Shown here: one piece after another, positions 15,737 through 23,382 of the stretch
How the letters are laid out: the number at the start of each line of letters is the position of its first letter
How positions within the stretch are numbered: position 1 is the first letter of the stretch
NCBI GenBank assembly: GCA_041907145.1
Contig: JAYRHW010000084.1
Coordinates: 1 to 24,691, forward strand
Origin: JAFLCA01 sp041907145
GTDB taxonomy: Bacteria > Bdellovibrionota_C > UBA2361 > JAFLCA01
Reading direction: 5' to 3'
Length of the DNA: 24,691 nucleotides
Notes under the pieces: model-generated
Database searches by the model: none
Told to the model about the DNA's origin: nothing
The model's input: the letters and a program-made list of their open reading frames with translations, nothing else
Translations under genes and position numbers: made by a program

Positions 15737-17428
15737 CTAGAGCTGCTCGATTCCGCTTACGTGGAGGTCGGGGGCAAATTCAACAGCAGTTTCGTAAGTT
15801 AAAACCTGCTCTTTCTGTGGAGCCAAGGTCATATGCCACTCGAGAATTCCTGGCGTTGGGTCGATGCGGCTTGCATCCTTTGCATCGAGGCTCGGTATAG
15901 ATTGGGAGACAAGCTGCGCGGTTATCTTCTCGTTTTGAGACACAGGACCCGCTTCGAGAATCACTAGGTCTTGATTGAGGCCAGAAAGATTCTGAGCACG
16001 AATCGTATACTCTTTCTTCAATCTGCGAGTCGAGCGGATAAAACCGGAGTCGTCCTCGTAATCTTTGGTCTTGCTCCTCTCGATGGTCACTTCGTTCGAA
16101 ACACCGAGGGAAAGTCTGAAATCCTTTGCAGGTGGGATATAGGCCACTGACTGCTTGCCCACAAAGTTGCCATTCGAGAACACGTTAACGACTCCCGGCA
16201 GTACCGGCAGTTTGGCATTCTGGAATTTTCCTTCCATAAAGACCTGCGGCATACGGGAAGGAACGGCGATATTCAGTAACGATCCATCAAGCTTGTTTTC
16301 CGAGATCTTCACTCGTTCAGTGCTGCCGTCGGACTTAAGAGAGAGGCGAGAGGAAAGCTTATACGTTACTACTTCGCCAAGGTCGACTTCCGCCATGGCT
16401 TCCTCGGCCATATCTTGCATTACGACTTCCTTCTTTTCGTCGCTAAAGCTATCGAAGCTTGACTGCAATTTTGACAGCATTCCAGATTCCGACGCGTTTC
16501 GGGCGGCCACGGGAGCAGCAAAGGCACTCTTCTCTCGAACGAGGGCCATATAGAGATTGAGATAAATGGGACTTAAAGCGGGACGGGCTATTCCCATCTG
16601 AGGTCTCGCCGTTGAAAGCACGACTTCCACATTATTCCAATCTTCACCGGTGGATTGCGCGATATTGCCAAAAGTTTCCCAATCAAAGCTCTGGGTCTTT
16701 GCTCCGGTCGTGCGATTGAGATTGTAGTCCGGTACCCAGCTTGCGCCGCCCACTTGGTAGCCAAGCCGTAGCTGCGCTCTTCCGGCGCCATGTGCATTGA
16801 GCTTTACTTCAACAATGGATTCAGTTTTTTTGGCGCTGCCAAATTGGGAGAGTCTGCTCTGCAGCAAGGCAATTTTCTCCGCCGTTTCCTGCAAATCATT
16901 CTCAATGGCATTGAGCTCCGTGTCGAGCTTTGACCCGTTATCACCGACGAAAGTCAGGAGTTCCTGAATTTCCTTGGCGCTGCGCGGAGTGAGCACATGA
17001 TCGCTCTTTGGGTTTTCGCCGTTTAATTTGACCTCGCTCAGTAGCTCGATTTGAGCCTCAAGCCTTTCTTTGCGTCGGTTTAGAACCTTTGATTTACGTT
17101 CCAGATCTTTTATTTGATCATTAAGGGCTTGAACACTTTGCGAGACGTCTTGTTCCAAGATTCGCGTCTTGTATTGCACGCTCATAAGTTCAAAGGCTGA
17201 ACTTCCTTTGCCGGAGACTTTAAGGGAGTCAGTATTGAGAGACTGAGGGATGGCAGAGAATATCAGAGTGTTGTTACCGGAGCTGAGTTCCACGTCGGCA
17301 AGACGCTCGACCTCGGCGCGATCACGGAAGATCGTTACATGATCGACATTGCTTTGAACGTCCTGAGTGGTGGCCCAGACGGAAAGGGGGGAAAGGCAAT
17401 AGGCGAGAAGGCAAAAGCGAGTAAGCAT
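15737..17428 (-). CDS. Mucoidy inhibitor MuiA-family secreted protein (DUF4140/DUF4139)
   Basis: This 563-residue protein has a signal peptide (MLTRFCLLAYCLSPLSVWA, cleavage near residue 19), so it should act in the periplasm or outer envelope. The N-terminal DUF4140-type region (about 28-125; VDHVTIFRDRAEVERLADVEL) runs into a coiled coil (about 90-135, with a second helix about 165-195). The DUF4139 domain follows: LRLGYQVGGASWVPDYNL, QSTGEDWNNVEVVLSTARP, and the late KEYTIRAQNL and ILEWHMTLAPQKEQVLTYE segments. Length is normal. The family is named after a Rhizobium gene affecting mucoid growth; its biochemistry is unknown. The ATG at 17426-17428 has a perfect GGAGG seven bases upstream, and that site can pair within the leader. 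A promoter and a terminator bracket it, so it is transcribed alone. Confidence 0.9.
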   Translation of the reverse strand: MLTRFCLLAYCLSPLSVWATTQDVQSNVDHVTIFRDRAEVERLADVELSSGNNTLIFSAIPQSLNTDSLKVSGKGSSAFELMSVQYKTRILEQDVSQSVQALNDQIKDLERKSKVLNRRKERLEAQIELLSEVKLNGENPKSDHVLTPRSAKEIQELLTFVGDNGSKLDTELNAIENDLQETAEKIALLQSRLSQFGSAKKTESIVEVKLNAHGAGRAQLRLGYQVGGASWVPDYNLNRTTGAKTQSFDWETFGNIAQSTGEDWNNVEVVLSTARPQMGIARPALSPIYLNLYMALVREKSAFAAPVAARNASESGMLSKLQSSFDSFSDEKKEVVMQDMAEEAMAEVDLGEVVTYKLSSRLSLKSDGSTERVKISENKLDGSLLNIAVPSRMPQVFMEGKFQNAKLPVLPGVVNVFSNGNFVGKQSVAYIPPAKDFRLSLGVSNEVTIERSKTKDYEDDSGFIRSTRRLKKEYTIRAQNLSGLNQDLVILEAGPVSQNEKITAQLVSQSIPSLDAKDASRIDPTPGILEWHMTLAPQKEQVLTYETAVEFAPDLHVSGIEQL

Positions 17429-17430
17429 AA

Positions 17431-17488
17431 CCGAACCTCCAGATTTAAAATCTGAACTATTAGACTGGAGGATGTGGTGGAAGTTCGG
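17431..17488 (-). promoter_or_regulatory. Structured leader that can hide the MuiA ribosome binding site
   Basis: CCGAACCTCCAG (17431-17442) can pair with CTGGAGG (17465-17471) and GTTCGG (17483-17488), burying the GGAGG Shine-Dalgarno site in the mRNA. A competing palindrome, CAGATTTAAAATCTG, sits at 17440-17454. Two mutually exclusive structures at a ribosome binding site suggest translational control or an operator. Confidence 0.45.
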
Positions 17489-17489
17489 T

Positions 17490-17518
17490 TGTATAGAGGC
17501 TTGATATTACTGGGTTAA
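17490..17518 (-). promoter_or_regulatory. Possible sigma-70 promoter of the MuiA-family gene
   Basis: Read on the minus strand, TTAACC (17513-17518) and TATACA (17490-17495) are separated by exactly 17 bases and each match consensus at four of six positions. The position, about 60 bases before the ATG, fits a leader containing the structure at 17431-17488. Nothing else is seen in the 200-base gap 17429-17628. Confidence 0.4.
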
Positions 17519-17628
17519 TGCCAATTCTGACTGCTGGCCGCTCATGGGCTCATCACAAGTGCCTAGACTTCCTCCCCTCGTGTTCTTAGAGGTTAGAATG
17601 AGCTTCGTGCGTCTGTTCGATGGGGCTC

Positions 17629-18384
17629 TCAAGGCTGGAGCGGCCGAATCTCAAACGCAGCATCCTTATTAGACCACTCTTTCTGCACCGCATAGCGCCC
17701 CATGCGGCCCCAAACTCTGCTTAACGGCAATCCGTATGCTATTGGAATATCAGCCACCTCTCCGTAGTTCTCATCGTACCAGCTGAGCTGCTCTTGATTC
17801 ACATCAGGATCGGTAGCGGCTTCGGCCCATTCATGAGACGCCGCGATGGTAACGTTATCGATAGCCTTTTTGGAGAACGGGATTCCGTTTCCTTGCTGCC
17901 CATAGACAATGGCGGCGTAGTAGACTCGTGAGCCGTTGGGCAGTTTGAAGCTTGAGTGATAACCGCCAACGCCCTCGCGTGAGGAAACTTCCCCCGGTGC
18001 CAGCAGAACGGTACCCGGAGGCAGGAACACGGTGTAAACCGCTTGTGGGTCGCGCGAGATTTTGGCTTTGCTTGCGAGCGCTTGGCTTACTAGCTTTTGA
18101 ATTCCGCGATCATCGAGATAGCTGGGATTGCGAACAGAATTGATTGTCGTTGAGCCACCGAACTTGCCGGATCCGACACCATACTCAGCAAGCGTCTTCA
18201 TGTAGCTGCTTTTCGCCAGGCTGCCGGCAAATTTATCGAGATAATGGACTTCCTTGCTGCCCGCAGGAGTTTTCCAATAGCTACCAATATACAGAGGTAC
18301 AAAGACAGGGTGCTGTAAAATGCGGCCGCCGTAGTATTCGAGATGGGGAATCTGAGAGGCCTGTGAGGCTGATATAGTGGTCAT
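17629..18384 (-). CDS. EXORDIUM/PHI-1-like protein with HEWAE motif
   Basis: This 251-residue protein has no signal peptide or membrane span. Its layout recalls bacterial relatives of plant EXORDIUM (phosphate-induced protein 1): LEYYGGRILQHPVFVPLYIGSYW near the start, SSYMKTLAEYGVGSGKFGG, the VYTVFLPPGTVL strand, GGYHSSF, and then ITxxASHEWAEAATDP. The last motif contains HEWAE (His184, Glu185, Glu188), which resembles a metalloprotease-type zinc site, followed by the acidic WYDENYGEVAD (Glu209). Catalytic activity is not established for this family as far as I know. The C-terminal GLPLSRVWGRMGRYAVQKEWSN is typical of a cell-surface or carbohydrate-related domain only by guess. The ATG at 18382-18384 has AGGAGA about seven bases upstream, inside a hairpin. 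Confidence 0.7.
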   Translation of the reverse strand: MTTISASQASQIPHLEYYGGRILQHPVFVPLYIGSYWKTPAGSKEVHYLDKFAGSLAKSSYMKTLAEYGVGSGKFGGSTTINSVRNPSYLDDRGIQKLVSQALASKAKISRDPQAVYTVFLPPGTVLLAPGEVSSREGVGGYHSSFKLPNGSRVYYAAIVYGQQGNGIPFSKKAIDNVTIAASHEWAEAATDPDVNQEQLSWYDENYGEVADIPIAYGLPLSRVWGRMGRYAVQKEWSNKDAAFEIRPLQP

Positions 18385-18387
18385 AGC

Positions 18388-18414
18388 TAATCTCCTGAAA
18401 TGAGCAGGAGATTA
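18388..18414 (-). promoter_or_regulatory. Hairpin sequestering the ribosome binding site of the EXORDIUM-like gene
   Basis: TAATCTCCTG (18388-18397) and CAGGAGATTA (18405-18414) are perfect 10-bp complements around a seven-base loop. In the minus-strand mRNA the downstream arm is the AGGAG ribosome binding site, ending four bases before the ATG. As drawn, the stem would block ribosome entry until opened. Confidence 0.6.
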
Positions 18415-18526
18415 ATCGAGGAAAAGCTTGGAAAGTTGCTCGGAGTTCGACAATCAAGTCCAGAGGTAGAAATCTGAGCCACAGAACATCTTCCGTGAAC
18501 TCTTCTATTCGCCAATACTTACCTAC

Positions 18527-20356
18527 ATGGGCCGCCTTTCCCTCGAGCTTGTACCTAATCACCTGAGCTTCCTTCTTGTATGGTTCCTTACGCAGGCTGC
18601 GCTGTTTCTTATTCTGCGCCGCCGCTCAGCAACAAGTCCGCAGCATGTTCTACTCGTGGAATCGGGCATTTGGTTTTTGCTCTCGATCTACTTGCTAGGA
18701 TTTTCTTTGGCTCTCGCTAAGCAGCTCACGCTGCAGAATTTACACTTTATAAGTTCTGGTTTCGCAGTGCTGCTTGGCCTGTTGGCGCTGCGAGGCAGTC
18801 CGCAGTCTTCCGCACCGCAGCCCAGCGAGCGGGAGCCTATCGCAGTGCAAGTGGTGTCCGGATTCGTCGGTCTGCTCTCGCTTGTTTATGTCGCTGTGCT
18901 TGTCCTAAAGGCTGTAGTTATCGGTGATACAAGTGCTGATGGGCTTTGGTACCATATTCCCAGATTATTCGCGCTTCTTCAGCAGCATGGCCTCGACCCA
19001 ATTGGTCTTCCGCATATCGATAATTATCATCCCAAGGAGGCTTCATTTTGGTTTCTCTGGGTGATGTCGTTCTATGGAAATATATCCGCTTTGCAGTTAG
19101 CGCTGCTGCCGTATCTGCTGCTCTGCGTGGTTTCGGTATACTCGCTCTCCCGAGCGTTTGGTTCCAGGGCTAGTTCCGCTCGAATTGCCGCGCTTACGTC
19201 GATCTTGATTCCCGTTATCGCGGCGCAGTTCGGGACTGCCCTCATCGATATATTTCAACTTGCCCCGTTACTTGCTGCCATCGCACTGCTCTATGCTGAG
19301 CATCCAAGTTCATCAGTTTGGCGAGTTTTGCGATTTGCTGCTGCTTTGGGTTTACTTCTTGCCTCTAAGCTATCGGGGCTGCCCTATGCACTAGTGCTGC
19401 TGGTCGCTTTCTCGCTTATCGAATGGAGAGCCGCAAGGCCTTTGGCGTCAATTTTTGTATCGAGCGTCGTGGCAGGCACGATTGCTGTAGTTCTTGGGGG
19501 ATATACCTACGTTGGAAATTATCAAGAACATGCCAATCCGTTTTACCCCCAGAGCGTAGACGTCCTAGGCGTCCATCTGCCGGGCCCCGGCACTTCTGAG
19601 CTTATGTGGGAGAACAAGCAAGCTCGGGGACTTTCGCTCCTCGAATGCTTTATAAAATCCTGGACTACCCCTGGAGAAGTCGGCTACGGCGCTGCCCTAG
19701 GTGGTTTCGGCGTGACTGGACCGTTCTTACTGCTGTGCCTCATAACCTGGGTAATCAACAAGGGGGGAGGCCATAGAAAATTCAGCTTGGCGTTGCTCTG
19801 CATTGCCCTTTTGCTTGTGACACCATTTCCCTACGTGCCACGCTTTACACTCTTTGTTCCGGCCATTGGGGCTGTCGCACTTGCATCGCTCTTGGATGAA
19901 AGGAAGCATGTCTGGAACCTTCCTGTTTTCGGCGGCGCTGTTCTGGTAGTTGCGGTGTTCTCTATTTTGCAGCAGCTACGGGCGATCGGTTTTCAAGCCT
20001 CCCATAATCCCCACGCAAAAATGTATAGCTGTGAAGGAGATAGCTTTCCTGCCGGGTACAGCGAAGCTTTTGCCTGGCTGCGCGAGCATCCAGCAGATGT
20101 GCTTGTGGTAAGCAGGCTAGAGCCGGTGGCCAATGCTTGCTTCTGGAACGCAGACAGCAGCAATAAAGTTTCATTTCTTTTTGCGGAGTCAGAGCAGGTC
20201 ACTGCTGCCGCCATACTCAAGCGGGCTTCAACGGAGAGAATCAATACAGTCTTAATTCCGGTTTGGGCAACGGGAGTCACAGTTGAGCTCGTGGCAAGTA
20301 AAGGCGCCACGATGCTGTTGAGCAACGAGTTCGTAAGTCTTGTGACGTTGAATTGA
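18527..20356 (+). CDS. Multi-pass membrane protein, GT-C (family 39-like) glycosyltransferase candidate
   Basis: This 609-residue protein has roughly ten to twelve hydrophobic spans between residues 10 and 480, then a soluble C-terminal domain of about 130 residues. GDTSADGLWYHIPRLFALLQ (133-152) follows a hydrophobic segment and resembles the first extracytoplasmic loop of PMT/ArnT-like GT-C enzymes, where an Asp and a following YH motif bind the polyprenyl-linked sugar donor. HPKEASFWFLW fits the next loop. The sugar and acceptor cannot be told; LPS or surface glycan modification is a reasonable guess. The ATG at 18527 has no strong ribosome binding site. The gene is divergent from the EXORDIUM-like gene, 142 bases away. 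Its codon use resembles the left part of the window, not the operon to its right. Confidence 0.75.
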   Translation: MGRLSLELVPNHLSFLLVWFLTQAALFLILRRRSATSPQHVLLVESGIWFLLSIYLLGFSLALAKQLTLQNLHFISSGFAVLLGLLALRGSPQSSAPQPSEREPIAVQVVSGFVGLLSLVYVAVLVLKAVVIGDTSADGLWYHIPRLFALLQQHGLDPIGLPHIDNYHPKEASFWFLWVMSFYGNISALQLALLPYLLLCVVSVYSLSRAFGSRASSARIAALTSILIPVIAAQFGTALIDIFQLAPLLAAIALLYAEHPSSSVWRVLRFAAALGLLLASKLSGLPYALVLLVAFSLIEWRAARPLASIFVSSVVAGTIAVVLGGYTYVGNYQEHANPFYPQSVDVLGVHLPGPGTSELMWENKQARGLSLLECFIKSWTTPGEVGYGAALGGFGVTGPFLLLCLITWVINKGGGHRKFSLALLCIALLLVTPFPYVPRFTLFVPAIGAVALASLLDERKHVWNLPVFGGAVLVVAVFSILQQLRAIGFQASHNPHAKMYSCEGDSFPAGYSEAFAWLREHPADVLVVSRLEPVANACFWNADSSNKVSFLFAESEQVTAAAILKRASTERINTVLIPVWATGVTVELVASKGATMLLSNEFVSLVTLN

Positions 20357-20451
20357 AGATAATGAAACTGAGCGGAAGAAAAAAAGAGGAAAGGAGATTT
20401 CCGACAGTAACTGGTGCGAACCTCTTGGGTCTAACCTTCCTTAATCTGGTC
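20357..20451. other. Intergenic stretch before the palindrome
   Basis: The gap between the GT-C-like gene and the AAA+ gene spans 20357-20711 (355 bases). Its first part has a purine-rich run, a weak GGAAA/TTTCC hairpin (20388-20402) and no credible ORF. The rest holds the palindrome (20452-20544) and a protein-like fragment (20543-20711), listed separately. Confidence 0.4.
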
Positions 20452-20544
20452 TAGCCTGTCGCCGCTGCAGTTAAATAGGGACGATCCTATTTTTCATGGA
20501 AAAATAGGATCGTCCCTATTTACGAACCGAAGCGGTGACAGGCT
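20452..20544. repeat. REP-like long palindrome, 93 bp
   Basis: The core is a perfect 22-bp inverted repeat (20473-20494 and 20500-20521; each arm reads AAATAGGGAC... outward-in) around a five-base loop. The outer arms TAGCCTGTC-CCGCT (20452 on) and AGCGG-GACAGGCTA (to 20544) pair again with few mismatches, and TCTGGT outside them (20445-20450) partly extends the pairing. Palindromes with AAATAGGG ends are known as REP sequences mobilised by IS200-like RAYT transposases; no such gene is in the window. It sits where the base composition changes. Confidence 0.7.
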
Positions 20545-20711
20545 AAAAACCAGACGAAGGAGTGAACCCTCGTTGGTCTTTAAGAACCTGTGCACCCGTT
20601 AATTGTCGTAAGCCAAACAGCGGGCGATTAGCTCGCTGCTCGGGAATAGGGATTCTCTGGATTTCAAATTGTCGAATTGTCGATGTCGGCTCTCCTTGCG
20701 GGTTACCGGCA
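20543..20711 (-). pseudogene. Possible C-terminal fragment of a broken protein
   Basis: On the minus strand, in a frame different from the AAA+ gene, the codons after the AAA+ stop read on as NPQGEPTSTIRQFEIQRIP and later ANRPLFGLRQLTGAQVLKD to a TAG at 20543-20545 in the outer arm of the palindrome. The residue use looks protein-like, but there is no start of its own and no family is recognised. It may be the tail of a gene truncated when the flanking segment was acquired. Confidence 0.25.
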
Positions 20712-22427
20712 TCAGTACCCAAGTTTGCGCTTGAGCAGTTCGATCTCCGCGCGGATGTTCTCTGCGTCACGATCCCTGAGCCACTGAGGCAGCAACTCGG
20801 GAACGGTGCAGTGGTCGGCGGCGATCAGCGTTTGCAGTCGCCGCGGCCAACTCAGATCCTTGGCTCTCCACACTGCGCATGCTGCCACCGGGTCAAGACC
20901 TCTGTTCACACACTGCTTGCGCAGGTTGTTGAAGTCGCCCGCCGAGTACTTGGCCGTGATCTCCATGAACCCTGACATTTCACTGTCAGCGATTGTGAGA
21001 CCCTTGCGGCCGAAGAAGTCGATGATCCAGGTCTTTCTCTCCTCTCCTTCCGGATCGAAGATTGGGATCTGGACTGGCATGCGCCGCAGCACGTCCGGGT
21101 CGAGTTCATCGGGCCTGGACGAGCCGAGCACCCACACCAACACGCCCAAGTACGCGGGGTCGCCCATCATCTTGATGAACGTTCCGCTGAGGCGCTTGTC
21201 GGTCTCGTGAGTATCGTTCTTGTGTACGCTCGAGAGCGCCGTATGTGCCTCGTCCATGAAGACGACGACACGCTTGAAGCGCCTGAGCACGCTGCGAAGT
21301 TTCTCCATCATGCGGTCGGTTTCACCGTACCACATGCTGCGAAGCCCCGTCAGTTCGATGAAGGTCAGATCCGAGTCACCGACGACGGCTTCGACGATGA
21401 AGGTTTTGCCTCCGCCGTTCGGGCCGCTGACGATGCATCCGGGAACTGCCTTGCTCGGATCGAGTGACCAGTTCAGTACGTCTTGCAGCGCCTGCTTTGC
21501 CAGCACCTGACCCGAGACATCCTTGGCTCCGTGAAGGGGCTTCAGGATGCGAATCGAGCCATCGAGCTGAGCCGAGAGCGCGGCGTTGACGGACTCCTGG
21601 ATTGCTGCGCGTTCCAACTTGCCGTCCTTCGGGACACCTTCGAGGATGTCTTCGATGGCGACAAGGTTGACACCCGCCGTGTCGTTCACGATTACCTCGA
21701 GACTGAGATCAGTCGCGAAGGGTCGGTCCTTCAAGCGGGTTTCTAGGTAGTGGCGCCGTTCCAAGTCGTTGGGCAGATCGAGTTCGATCGCCGCGGTGGT
21801 CGGGACAGCCAGGATCTCCTTGTTGATGCTTGCCTTGGTATCGGCGAGCAGGATCACCATGTTGCCGTCCTTCTGGAACAGTGGGTTGGCCACCCAGTTC
21901 AAGAACTGGATGAGCACCCGCCTGTCCGCTTCCGGCAACTGACTGCCTGCCCCTTGCGGGAACATGAAGTCAGCGTACCGGACGATCACACAGAGACGCT
22001 TGCGCGTCTCGTTGCCCTTCGTCCTGCGCACTCGTCCGACCCCCTCAGAGATTTGCTGAAGGAGCACGAGCGAGGGCAGGGTTCTGAACTGTTCTTGGCT
22101 GATGGCCTTGCGGAGCTCCCCGATCTTGTCGGTGTACAGCACTTCTGCTTGCACGTCCGCCAAGGCGGTTGTCTCCTGCAGCTCGTCCAACTGTCTGTCG
22201 TCGTAGAAGCGGATGCCTTTGCCGGCATCCATCCCCATGACAATGAAGTTGGGCGAGAGCGCCTGAAAGAGCGTCTGTTCGATCGGCAAGTACTTGCCGG
22301 CCTGCGAGGACCAATAGACGCTGCGGGTATCGCCCGTGAGGACGATCACCGATTTGCCTCGGTCTTTGTAGGCCTTGTCGATGCCCCACGGTCGAACCGG
22401 AGGGCTTGCTGCTGCGTCAGTAGTCAC
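20712..22427 (-). CDS. Tandem AAA+ ATPase, Ycf46-like, in an ABC-transporter operon
   Basis: This is a 571-residue protein. The C-terminal half (about 300-540) is an intact AAA+ module: Walker A GPNGGGKT (335-342), pore-loop-like MWYGET (365-370), Walker B VVVFMDEAH (Asp392, Glu393), sensor 1 VLGSSRPDELD (Ser replacing the usual Asn), a double-arginine finger (448-449) and sensor 2 YSAGDFNNLRKQ. The N-terminal half (about 20-260) lacks a Walker A but keeps AAA-like strands (CVIVRYADFMF, VILLADTKASI, IELDLPN), as in Ycf46-type proteins with a dead first module. A short helical tail follows. There are no membrane spans. GTG start (22425-22427) with AAGGAG nine bases upstream; that site overlaps the end of the ABC ATPase gene 12 bases away, so the genes are one operon. 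It may remodel the transporter or a partner; the target is unknown. Confidence 0.85.
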   Translation of the reverse strand: MTTDAAASPPVRPWGIDKAYKDRGKSVIVLTGDTRSVYWSSQAGKYLPIEQTLFQALSPNFIVMGMDAGKGIRFYDDRQLDELQETTALADVQAEVLYTDKIGELRKAISQEQFRTLPSLVLLQQISEGVGRVRRTKGNETRKRLCVIVRYADFMFPQGAGSQLPEADRRVLIQFLNWVANPLFQKDGNMVILLADTKASINKEILAVPTTAAIELDLPNDLERRHYLETRLKDRPFATDLSLEVIVNDTAGVNLVAIEDILEGVPKDGKLERAAIQESVNAALSAQLDGSIRILKPLHGAKDVSGQVLAKQALQDVLNWSLDPSKAVPGCIVSGPNGGGKTFIVEAVVGDSDLTFIELTGLRSMWYGETDRMMEKLRSVLRRFKRVVVFMDEAHTALSSVHKNDTHETDKRLSGTFIKMMGDPAYLGVLVWVLGSSRPDELDPDVLRRMPVQIPIFDPEGEERKTWIIDFFGRKGLTIADSEMSGFMEITAKYSAGDFNNLRKQCVNRGLDPVAACAVWRAKDLSWPRRLQTLIAADHCTVPELLPQWLRDRDAENIRAEIELLKRKLGY

Positions 22428-22439
22428 GGTCGAATCTCC

Positions 22440-23357
22440 TTAGCGCACCCGGGCAGGGTGGCTGTCTGGGTGCGTGAGGTTGAACTCCTTCACTGGCTGA
22501 CAGTAGCTCGGCTGCATGGCATCACGGTCGATGCTTTGCACGTGCCCTGTAAACTCAGTGCTGAAGCGCCAGTCGGCAGGACGCTCGCGCGCATCAGGGA
22601 TGGCGCGGTCGTAAACGATCATGGCTCCGTCGGACGGGCGTCCATCGTTGTAGGTCCAGTACTGCGAGAGCGCGATCACTCGCGTTCCCAGCAGCACGGC
22701 CTCTTCGATCATGTGCGAGACGAGCATCACGGTAGTGCCGTGATTCTTCTGCACGTTCAGGATCATCTGGCCGACGTCCTTGCGGATAATCGGGTCCAGA
22801 GCACTGAAGACCTCGTCCATCATGACGACCAGCGGGTTGATCAGCATCGCGCGCGCGATAGCGACGCGTTGCCTCATCCCGCCGCTCAGTTCATGCGGGT
22901 ACTTGTCGGCATCGCCGGGTTTGAGACCAACCTCCTTGATCCACTCCCTGGCTTCTTCCTCGGCCGCCCGCCGCACTCGCTTGAAGTGCGGTGACAGGTG
23001 GAAGTAGCTCAGGATGCGTTGCGGAAGGTTGGTATCTCCCAGGATGCGGCCGATGGCGATGTTCTCGAGTACCGTGAGGTTCCGGAAAAGCCGGTAACTC
23101 TGGTACACCATCCCACAGCCGCGGTTGATGTGGCGCACGGGTTCTCCGTTCACCAGCACCTCGCCCTCCGTGGGACGGTTGGAGCCGTAGGCCAACTTCA
23201 TAAGCGTGGTTTTGCCACACCCGGAAGGGCCCACGAGCGCCACGATCTCGCCTGGACTGACGGTCAAGTCGATGTTGTGCAGCACGACCTTCTCTCCGAA
23301 GGCCATGCGCACACCACGGAACTCGATTGCGGGAACTTTCGATTGCATTCTATTCAT
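22440..23357 (-). CDS. ABC transporter ATP-binding protein, NitT/TauT-like
   Basis: This 305-residue ATPase has all the catalytic motifs: Walker A GPSGCGKT (43-50), Q-loop Gln86 (VYQSY), signature LSGGMRQR (157-164), Walker B VVMMDE (Asp181, Glu182), D-loop ALDP and H-loop His215. It most resembles ATPases of nitrate/sulfonate/taurine importers. Two features are atypical. There is a charged helical insertion of about 30 residues between the Q-loop and the signature (about 103-140, RILSYFHLSPHFKRVRRA), and a C-terminal extension of about 70 residues after LSQYW, with sequence not usual in SsuB/TauB. The ATG at 23355-23357 follows an AAGGAAAGG site. It lies between the permease gene (25 bases upstream) and the AAA+ gene. 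The substrate is unknown. Confidence 0.93.
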   Translation of the reverse strand: MNRMQSKVPAIEFRGVRMAFGEKVVLHNIDLTVSPGEIVALVGPSGCGKTTLMKLAYGSNRPTEGEVLVNGEPVRHINRGCGMVYQSYRLFRNLTVLENIAIGRILGDTNLPQRILSYFHLSPHFKRVRRAAEEEAREWIKEVGLKPGDADKYPHELSGGMRQRVAIARAMLINPLVVMMDEVFSALDPIIRKDVGQMILNVQKNHGTTVMLVSHMIEEAVLLGTRVIALSQYWTYNDGRPSDGAMIVYDRAIPDARERPADWRFSTEFTGHVQSIDRDAMQPSYCQPVKEFNLTHPDSHPARVR

Positions 23358-23382
23358 GGGGTGTTTGCCTTTCCTTCGGAAC

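Noticed and set aside
20562..20975. 137-codon plus-strand ORF next to the palindrome
   Set aside because: It overlaps the 3' end of the AAA+ gene in antisense and has no recognisable features or start signal.
21750..22994. 414-codon plus-strand ORF across the AAA+ and ABC ATPase genes
   Set aside because: It is a shadow of high-G+C coding sequence; the opposite strand encodes clear Walker motifs throughout.
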